From Antedon mediterranea (taxonomy: Eukaryota > Echinodermata > Crinoidea > Comatulida > Antedonidae): 64,000 bases of DNA. Below the pieces are notes generated by a model that saw only the letters and a list, made by a program, of their open reading frames with translations, ran no database searches and had not been told where the DNA came from. Below, piece after piece: positions 57,201 to 64,000 of the stretch. The translations under genes and the position numbers were made by a program. The stretch covers positions 36,845,304 to 36,909,303 of the forward strand of contig NC_092671.1 of the NCBI RefSeq assembly GCF_964355755.1, in the 5' to 3' direction. Each line of letters starts with the position of its first letter. Position 1 is the first letter of the stretch.

Positions 57201-59195
57201 ATGTATATGATACGGTAACATAACAAAAGCATACGTTATTTTAAAATCTTTAGGCAAAATGCAGCTTTAACGGTTTCCAGACGATTTTAATAATTTATGT
57301 TTTTTAATAACCAATAATGGAGTTGTGTATGATTATATTGAAAAATTGGTTGGTTATATAACTAAAAAAGGGAAACAAATAGATAGGCCAACAGTTCCGT
57401 TTTTATTTCGAGCAAATTAAAAAAAAACTTAGAGTAATGAAATATTATTAAACATGAATCAAAGTAATAACATAATTGTAAGACAGACTTCATAAAAGTG
57501 CTATAAGCCTAGATTTATAAACCCTAATATGGTCTGTATTTTACACTAGGCTATAAAGAGGAACCCGCATGTTTGCTTTATGACCAAAACTAAAATTGTT
57601 TTCAGTTTTTGCTAACTGAAAGCAATTATATAAATGTGACTTAACAATGCAGTTTAATATAAAAATGTCATGATTTATGATGTTTCTTTGGCGGCCTTCA
57701 CCCGGCTATAATGTAGAAACATGCTCCGAATACACGAGGGGGGATTCTATTCGTGGAACAGGTGTGCGACCGTCTAACACGTATGCCTCATGCCGGATAT
57801 CAAATAAACCTTTAGTTACCCTCATTCATCAATGTATCAGGAAAACATAGGCCTATTCCATAAAGGAACATAAAAGAACATAAAATAGATGAACATGCGC
57901 CCGAGCCAAACACAACAAAACAGTTTTTACGAGAATAAGTAGTCCTAGCTAATAACTGTAGTACCACCCGATACCATCGCGAATTGGCAGGTATAGTTAG
58001 GCTATACTAAACACATTTGAATAATCGAAAGGATAAAGCTTGGTTCCCACTATAGGATGCAACGCGAGAACGTAAACGCAACGCAAGCGTGTTGACCAAT
58101 GACAAGCGACTGTTCGAATAATCCATCGCTTGTGATCGGTCGACTCGCTTACGTTGTGTTACGTCCTTGCGTTGCGTCTGTAGTTGGGGAGAACCAAGTT
58201 GAAGATAACTTGACGATTGACTCTTTTCCCAATTTTAATCGTTTAAATGTTTGATAATAATCACATTCAAGATTGCCATTTAGACACATAGGCGGACGTC
58301 AATGGCTTAGTAGGCTATTTTAATCAATGTTAATGTTGTAGAATTTACGCTTTAAAAAAATCAGAAAATTGTTCTAAAGCTCTGAGCAGTCAGGGGGAAA
58401 ATGGCTAAATGTTTCCTACATTCTAGGATTTTTATCAGATAATCTACTGTTTTGAAAACCCTTGAACATGACCACAGTGCTGATTTTACCATTTTCCCTC
58501 TAACTGTGAAATTAAAAGAGAAAACAGTTACAGATTGCATTAATCAATCAACCACCAATTGTTTTTACTGCTTCCCGCCTGTTCGCTCTCTGTCTCTATC
58601 ACACATTTGAACGACGGTTTTCTCAGCTTGGCTCAGAAATGTCATTATGGGAGTTGGAAAAATGGAATCAAAGTCTCCTTGACAATACTATACTAGCAGA
58701 TATCATGTTCATCATTCATTCATTCATTTATTTCGGTTTAAAATCATTGTCAACATTATATAATTATGCACACACAATCATGACAACAAAAAATACACAT
58801 AAAATGGAGTTAAAAAGGTATAAAACTGCAATAAAGCAATACATTTACAGTCATAAAAGATTATAGTAAATTACGTTTAAAAAGGTATCAAAATACATTA
58901 TGTTATTGTCCAATAATTTCCAATTTCAATCAAATTAATTAATTATTTAAATCTAAATAATTCATGATACAATTTGAATACACCTTACCTCTAAGCACTT
59001 TTCATTTAAAGATTTAATGCAGCCTGACCGTTCCCATAATATTTCTAACAATATGTTTGTCTGTTGTTTCGATAAATGTCCCCCTTGCGACGATTCAAAG
59101 TCCTGTATGAATGTCATGGTGTCCAGTAAAGGGTCGCCACACTTACTGCAACATACGCAAAATAATACCGAAATTAATGTATACGAAAAACGCAT
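48241..59195 (-). CDS. SLC39A12: ZIP zinc transporter, SLC39A4/A12 type; 3' end not found
   Basis: Membrane importer of zinc, probably at the plasma membrane. Eleven exons in transcript order: 58989-59195, 55705-55998, 54060-54267, 53622-53719, 53044-53206, 50735-50904, 50032-50229, 49834-49911, 49545-49611, 48824-48979, 48241-48428; 609 residues in phase. Signal peptide [20 protein letters not shown], then a long Cys-containing ectodomain, TM1 after [35 protein letters not shown], His-rich loop [16 protein letters not shown] (511-515) and HELPHE (540-545), the binuclear metal site, then [12 protein letters not shown] and [20 protein letters not shown]. The last is TM7; an eighth segment of about 45 residues should follow after the donor at 48240. 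Read-through would end at VRKQQ stop (48223). Fits ZIP12/ZIP4 best; the exact paralogue is uncertain. Confidence 0.88.
49187..49432. repeat. Degenerate short repeats around CTGTCGG
   Basis: TGTCGGCAAAATG, TGTCCTGTCGGTCAATTGTC, CTGTCGGAGAAATT (twice) and similar. Period is irregular at 14-30 bases. In a ZIP gene intron. Confidence 0.5.
49652..49770. mobile_element. MITE family A copy with a perfect CRE
   Basis: The arms are degraded; the middle has GATGACGTCATATC, where other copies have GATGATGTCATATC. TGACGTCA is a consensus CRE. CCATATTTGG is present. Confidence 0.85.
50391..50475. mobile_element. MITE family A, left half
   Basis: TTAAAGCTCTGAATACACTA through one CCAAATATGG; the right half is missing. 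Confidence 0.8.
50989..51170. mobile_element. Foldback element (TTACACAGAYGAG family)
   Basis: Left end TTAAGACCAATTTACACAG and right end TGTGTAAATTGACCTTAA are inverted repeats, so a TTAA target is possible. Full copy of the family split at 4119-4826. In a ZIP gene intron. Confidence 0.75.
51384..53020. mobile_element. 1.6-kb element with GGGGCGGATCC ends and 5-bp duplication
   Basis: Ends CTGGGGCGGATCCA and TGGATCCGCCCCAG are inverted repeats, flanked on both sides by ATTGA (51379-51383 and 53021-53025). Long G and C runs lie near both ends. The interior has no convincing ORF. It fills most of a ZIP gene intron. Confidence 0.8.
53263..53453. mobile_element. MITE family A copy, rearranged
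   Basis: An extra inner palindrome TCACATAAAGTTAACTTTATGTGA sits at the left end. CArG matches are partly lost (CTCATATATGG). In a ZIP gene intron. Confidence 0.85.
54340..54556. mobile_element. MITE family C (GGTTCCCACT...), diverged
   Basis: AAGCTAGCTTGGCCACTAG at one end and GTTGTGTTACGTTGCGTCGC at the other; an inner CGGTTCCCACTTGTG. Related to 54650-54952. Confidence 0.5.
54650..54952. mobile_element. MITE family C, nested or tandem copies
   Basis: Three starts of GGTTCCCACT(A/T)GAACG (near 54658, 54723, 54781) and one right end CTAGTGGGAACCACGCTTTA. Inside are TGACCAATCACAAGCG and CTTGTCATTGGTTAAA, both with CCAAT boxes. Confidence 0.75.
55421..55566. mobile_element. MITE family A copy
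   Basis: Both TIRs are present and CCATATATGG is intact. In a ZIP gene intron. Confidence 0.92.
56905..57046. mobile_element. MITE family A copy, worn
   Basis: The left TIR is lost and the right ends TAGACAGAGCTTTA. CCATATATGG is kept. In the first intron of the ZIP gene. Confidence 0.8.
58034..58203. mobile_element. MITE family C copy
   Basis: AAAGCTTGGTTCCCACTATA to GGGAGAACCAAGTT, with TTGACCAATGACAAGCGA inside. In the first intron of the ZIP gene. Confidence 0.75.
58695..58865 (-). mobile_element. Possible LINE 3' end
   Basis: The minus strand ends AAATAAATGAATGAATGATG, like other LINE tails in the window. It is about 125 bp from ZIP exon 1. Confidence 0.35.
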
Positions 59196-59678
59196 TTTGT
59201 TGATTTGACAGTGGTACTTGCTTTGTAGTATGACATAGACGTCACGATATCTTCAAATGGCGATATAAAATTATAATTTGTCCTTTATCGCTTTCTTTTG
59301 TTTTGTTGTGCACACAGCACACTATCAAAGGTTTAGTTATTGGCCAAGATATTATTTGGAATATTCCATTTTAATATAGGGTAGCGATTATGCGATTTTC
59401 TGTTCGAAACCCAATACAGTATTTTTATATCAGATCACTGTATTCTGATGTAAACTGTTCGTATCCATGCAATGCATGTAATGTGTATATTTATATATTA
59501 TTGTAGTATGAACTAACTTATTTACAAAAACAAAATCGGTAGTACTATAAAAATTAATATCTTCCAGGTTGTAGCACGTATGGCCTTGGTCATAACCATA
59601 AACGATAAGTCTTTATAAAGTAAAGATGAACAAAGTGTTAAATTGACGGCCAATTATTGACAAAATCATCGTGACCAT

Positions 59679-59776
59679 AAAATTATGTGACAATAATGTG
59701 ATGTGCCCATATAGGGACATGATGTCATATCACTACCATATTTGGACACATCACACTTTTTTGTCAAACTAGTTTT
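59679..59776. mobile_element. MITE family A, inner part only
   Basis: From TTATGTGACAATAATGTG to TTTGTCAAACTAGTTT, both outer arms missing. CCATATTTGG is kept. Confidence 0.75.
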
Positions 59777-59842
59777 AAGTTTCATATATGATATAGAATA
59801 ACAGTCAATTGGGGGCGAGGAATTGGGTTAAGTTCACCACGC

Positions 59843-59962
59843 TTCATTTGTTTACGCTTGGTTCTCAGACGCAACGCGAAGACGCGACATAGCGCAAGTG
59901 GGTTGACCAATCACAAGCGCTGAATTATTCGCACTTTCGCTTGTCATTGGTCAACACGCTCG
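59843..59962. mobile_element. MITE family C, truncated
   Basis: ACGCTTGGTTCTCAGACGCA, TTGACCAATCACAAGCGC and CTTGTCATTGGTCAACACGC; the right end is missing. Confidence 0.6.
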
Positions 59963-60115
59963 TATTTATGCTAAATGATTTATATTCTATAGTAGAAATT
60001 GTGTGCAGCACAAACAGGCATAATGTATGTTACAATGTTTATCAGACATAAATAATGAAAAGTTAAAAAGAAGCACAAATGCATACAAAGTTAAATAATA
60101 ATTCATCAAAACCAT

Positions 60116-60378
60116 TTTATTTTTCTTTCACAAAAAAAAAGGACAAAAAGAATCTCTCAGTCACAGAATTAATATACCTAATAAGAATTATCAAAATATT
60201 GTACTACTGGAAGAAACGTGAACCAGCAAAATTATCAAATAATTTGGTAAATTAAATGTTTTACAGTTTAACTGATGAAATCATTGAATGAATTTGAAAT
60301 TTATGTATTTCTCAATTTTATTAGGAATGTACTTTAATGAATGCAACTTTTTAAAATTCTGAATAATCTTAGTTTATT
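60116..60378 (-). promoter_or_regulatory. Candidate BZW polyadenylation signals
   Basis: Minus-strand AATAAA at 60373-60378 and 60116-60121, about 1.0 and 1.3 kb after the stop. Nearer variant signals may exist. Confidence 0.35.
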
Positions 60379-60392
60379 AACTCATAACAAAA

Positions 60393-60480
60393 AGTACACC
60401 AAATATGGGCAACAGTGTGCCAAATATGGGCAACAGCGCACCAAATATGGGCAACAGTGCACCAAATATGGGCAACAGAC
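60393..60480. repeat. 21-bp minisatellite with four CArG boxes
   Basis: Four units of CCAAATATGGGCAACAG plus TGCA/TGTG/CGCA spacers. Each contains CCAAATATGG, the same decamer as in MITE family A. In or just beyond the BZW 3' UTR. Confidence 0.9.
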
Positions 60481-61410
60481 ATAAAACAAGACACAAACAT
60501 GTAGTAGACACAATGACTGAAAAACTGTTAATAAATACCCACAATTCATTGCTTCATTGTACACATGAACAATAGTAATCACTGGTGCATCATTATCTAC
60601 TATAAAAAACTACAGAAAAATCAAGTGGGGTTAAAAAGGTGGACTTTGTTTTTACATCCAACACGACACAGTGACTTACAAATGTCTTTTTCTTATCTCT
60701 TATGCAAAATAGAAATTGGTTTATAAATACGTAGGTTGACATTCTAAACCGACAAGTACGATATTTATCTGTGTGTATAATTGCACTGTATACATACTCA
60801 TGCGCTTTTATATTATCTAAAATAAATGTCAGCCTGACAAGCGAGACTGCTAGGCCAGCTATCGTATTACATAGCCTGTAGGCATATTAATATCTTTAAT
60901 TTCAACCAGATTAAGTACCCAACCATTATTGTGTATCCCTATAAATAATATTCTAAATTTTGCAACTCTACACAAGATCTAAGATTTTATCTAAAATCAA
61001 CAAACCAAATTCTGCCAAACCATGATAATCTGTGTGGAGAAATCCGTACCAGTATTGTTTATGTATAAAGCAAGTCCCTAATAAGTTAATGGATTAACTA
61101 ACCAGCATATTCAACAACCAGGAAGGCATGCAAACCTTGGTTATACCATTGAAGTTTTAAATTTCTAGATATTGCTTCTACTGTTGCTAAATAATTTCAT
61201 CATTTGATGATGGAATTAAAAATTATGTTTTTGAATCACAAACATCATAAACTGACGTTTAAACAAGCGGTATTGACCAAAATAAGAACAACTATGCAAA
61301 TAATATGCAAATTTGAGAGCCCTGACACCCATGCTGCTGTCATCTTCTACATCACTAAATCAACGTACAGCGCAGTCCACCAGACTAGAGCATGCAGCAC
61401 CAACAAATCT

Positions 61411-63938
61411 CTATTTCTCCTCTTCATCTGATTCTTCTTCGGAGTCTAAACAAACATTTGTAAAAACATTTTATTTGATTTTCTTCATAATTCAAGCATT
61501 TTGGTGCATTTTAACTAAGCAAATAAACGCTTGAACTAACATGATGTACTCACACTTTTATCAACTAAAGCTCTGTCCACACTATCAAACTAGGTTTAAA
61601 AGTGTGATGTGCACAAATATGGTAGTTATATAACTAAATATGGTAGTGATATGAACTCATCATGTCCATATATGGGCACATCACATTTTTTGGCAACCAA
61701 GTTTGATAGTGTAAACAGAGCTTTATAAAGCTTTTTAAGTAATAGTCAGGATGTTAAAAATGACCGCTGCATCAGGCTCATTAAATCAGTTTACCTCCAA
61801 CTTTAAAGTCAGGTAGTAAAAAGCTCATCATATGCAAATTAGGTCATTAGCAATGCATATTGAATCTTGATATTTAAGACCCATTATTGTGGATATTACC
61901 TATAATATGGGGTTAAGTTGCAAGTTATACGCAACTGATCAATAACAAACATGCAAGGTCCTCTAAAACTAAAAACACAGGTCAAAGGTCCTCTAAAATA
62001 AAGGTCAAATGTCGTCAAAAAACATACCTTCCTCCTCAGCATTTTTCAACCATTCCACCATTTTGGTTGTTTGCTTAATGAAGATCGACTTGCCTTTAGG
62101 TAGATGCAACTCATCATACCATTTAACAATCACCTGCTCAGACAGAACATCAACTAAAAAAATAAATAGTATTTAAAAAAGAGGGTTAGGGAGGGAGCAG
62201 AGAAATAGTTAATAAATTAGTATGTAGTAGAATTTTCCATAAGATAATAGGTTTCGCAACACTACGAATACGATAACAAAACACACTTATTCATAAGCCA
62301 GTAAAAAAAATATTGAGGATGCCGTCCAAAATTTGAATGAAGCGCAGGTACGTACTGCTTGGCTGCCTAGGCCTAGCGTAACGAGCGATGGCTTTAAAAA
62401 CTGCTATTTATCAAAATTGACCTGACATTTTTAGTAAGTTGTTTTCAATAAATTATCTATAATTATATTATAATCATGAATCATTCTCGATTCAATGTAA
62501 AATATGCAAAGTTTTGTAGTTATGAATTTGACTGGCAATATTTGTCAACACGAATATGCTTTACGAACATGAAATGGGGATCAGCTCAAACGTTTCACAA
62601 ATGTGTGACGTTTCCGTTTTGCGAAACCTCCCTAATGTCAACTGTCAAGCATAAAATAACGAAAATCTTTGCCTTGACAAACTATATTATCAAGTTATAA
62701 GTAAATGCTAATCTATGATAGCAATTCAATTTAGTACCAGCAAGTATTATTATTTAGTTAGTCACTTGTGTTGGTAATTCAATTTAGTACCAGCAAGTAT
62801 TATTATTTAGTTGTCACTTACGTTGATAAAAGATCATTAAGATCTTACAGAACATCTTCATAAGATACATATTGTCGAAACAATACTCCTAAAAAAGAAA
62901 AAAAATAAATCAAATATTGTTGGACAACTTATTTCAAGGGCCTATTATTTTTAAAAATTAAAAATAACCACCATTTTTGTTATTACCCGTCTGTGTTCTA
63001 AAGTTAAAAAATCTAGGTCAAATTCATATTTCTTTATTGCGGCAAAACAAATTAAAGTTCAAAAAAGGTCACTAAAAATTAATGTTATGTTGCAGCTAAT
63101 AAAGTACACAGTAAATAAATAATAAAATACATGTGAAGGACAAATGAAAGCAGTTTGAATGTAATCTGTTGTTGCATATACAAAATTGTCGTGAGGTAAT
63201 TTTCCGATTGATCGTAATCAAAACGGTACTGGGTATGGTCTACTAGCTTTTCTGCTCCCAACCAGTACATCCATTCATAGAAGCCTTGATGAAGTAAGCC
63301 TACCTGGTGGTGACCATAGAACGGTCCCGAGATCTGTTGTTACATATACAAAATTGTAATATAAAAAATGCAAAATAAATATATATGAAAAGAATGATAA
63401 AAACAAAATTGATTACAACAAACAAGAGGCAAATTGTAGAAAAGCTTTGAAAAATATAAATATTTCTAGTCATTATTTTTATAATTATCTTTGCATCAGG
63501 CTCATTAAATCAGTTTTACCTCCAGTTTTAAAGTCAGGTAGTAAAAAGCTCATCATTTGCAACGTACATTAACACCATGCAACTTAAGTGTTAACACCAT
63601 GCAACTTGAGTGTTGACACCATGTAACTTGAGTGTTGACACCATGCAACTTGAGTGTTAACACCATGCAACGTGAGTGTTAACACCATGCAACTTGAGTG
63701 TTAACACCATGCAACTTGAGTGTTAACACCATGCAACTTGAGTGTTAACACCATGCAACTTGAGTGTTAACACAATGCAACCTCAGTGTTAACACTATGC
63801 AACTGCAAGTGTAAGCATAGGTTTTTTAAGTAGATTCTGCGTGTAGTGTAACAATTATGGACTCACCTGTATTTTCAAAATCAAACTGATCTCAGACGTT
63901 GCTTTAGTTGTAAAGGCTTCAAATAATGGCGCATACAT
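61411..63938 (-). CDS. BZW1: BZW/eIF5-mimic protein, C-terminal exons
   Basis: W2-domain protein that binds eIF2 and competes with eIF5 in start-codon selection, in the cytosol. Four exons in transcript order: 63867-63938, 62822-62888, 62028-62153, 61411-61445; about 99 residues. The 5' part lies beyond 64000. Seen: [65 protein letters not shown] and an acidic end ([10 protein letters not shown]). These match the W2 (MIF4G-like) C-terminus and its AA-boxes. Vertebrates have BZW1 and BZW2; a single invertebrate gene is likely, so the number is nominal. eIF5 itself has a similar tail, but AFTTK and the exact [10 protein letters not shown] ending favour BZW. Confidence 0.88.
61566..61725. mobile_element. 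MITE family A copy
   Basis: CTAAAGCTCTGTCCACACTA to GTAAACAGAGCTTTA. CCATATATGG is intact. In the last BZW intron. Confidence 0.92.
61767..61837. repeat. ~70-bp dispersed repeat, copy 1
   Basis: GCATCAGGCTCATTAAATCA ... CAGGTAGTAAAAAGCTCATC. Near-identical to 63492-63561 in another BZW intron. Confidence 0.85.
63492..63561. repeat. ~70-bp dispersed repeat, copy 2
   Basis: Same sequence as 61767-61837 with a few changes. It runs almost directly into the 22-bp array. Confidence 0.85.
63568..63812. repeat. 22-bp minisatellite (GTGTTAACACCATGCAACTT)
   Basis: About eleven copies of the 22-bp unit AACACCATGCAACTTGAGTG plus TT. Each contains the palindrome GTGTTAACAC; some units have GTGTTGACAC. 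It ends 54 bp from a BZW splice donor (63867). Confidence 0.92.
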
Positions 63939-64000
63939 CTAGAAAATAAATTGAATTAAATAAAGAGTAAATTATGTATTTGTTCAATAGTGGAGTTGTG

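Larger units (their letters stand above)
59196..60115. other. ZIP promoter side and BZW 3' flank
   Basis: It holds the ZIP promoter by position (59196 onwards), a worn MITE and a family C element. No gene is seen. Confidence 0.35.

Overview
The window is AT-rich, intron-rich nuclear DNA from a metazoan. GT-AG splice sites join into reading frames of near-vertebrate length for deeply conserved animal genes. A ciliary IFT gene, a meiotic recombinase and a very high load of short palindromic DNA elements suggest a marine invertebrate deuterostome, perhaps an echinoderm. The species call is inference; the gene calls are not.

Layout. (1) 57-2564 (+): last three exons of an unrecognised coiled-coil protein. 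(2) 3851-12485 (-): PSAT1, phosphoserine aminotransferase, complete in 10 exons. (3) 13449-18392 (-): pyruvate kinase, complete in 10 coding exons. (4) 20613-21653 (-): DMC1 recombinase, complete and intronless. (5) 22452-23749 (+): RFK, riboflavin kinase, 4 exons. (6) 25082-27532 (-): MRPL9, 6 exons. (7) 28645-41859 (+): TTC21B/IFT139, 29 exons. (8) 42166-45077: two foldback elements built of 21-bp repeats, each with its own 6-bp target duplication. (9) 45975-46785: a tRNA-derived SINE whose 5' end has grown into a minisatellite. (10) 48241-59195 (-): a ZIP zinc transporter of the SLC39A4/A12 type, 11 exons, last membrane exon not found. (11) 61411-63938 (-): the last four exons of BZW (eIF5-mimic protein). 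I joined exons by hand with phase checks; every internal junction listed keeps frame.

The genes are housekeeping, metabolic, meiotic and ciliary, and do not form one pathway. Pyruvate kinase and PSAT1 do sit head to tail, 963 bp apart, and both draw on lower glycolysis (pyruvate output and the serine branch). DMC1 and RFK are divergent.

The most unusual content is non-coding. About 27 copies of one palindromic MITE are spread over nearly every gene, and most carry one to three CArG-box (SRF-site) matches. Separately, eight perfect CArG boxes lie within 204 bp of a PSAT1 intron, and a 21-bp minisatellite downstream of BZW carries four more. Several other foldback families, SINEs, LINE tails and minisatellites fill the rest.
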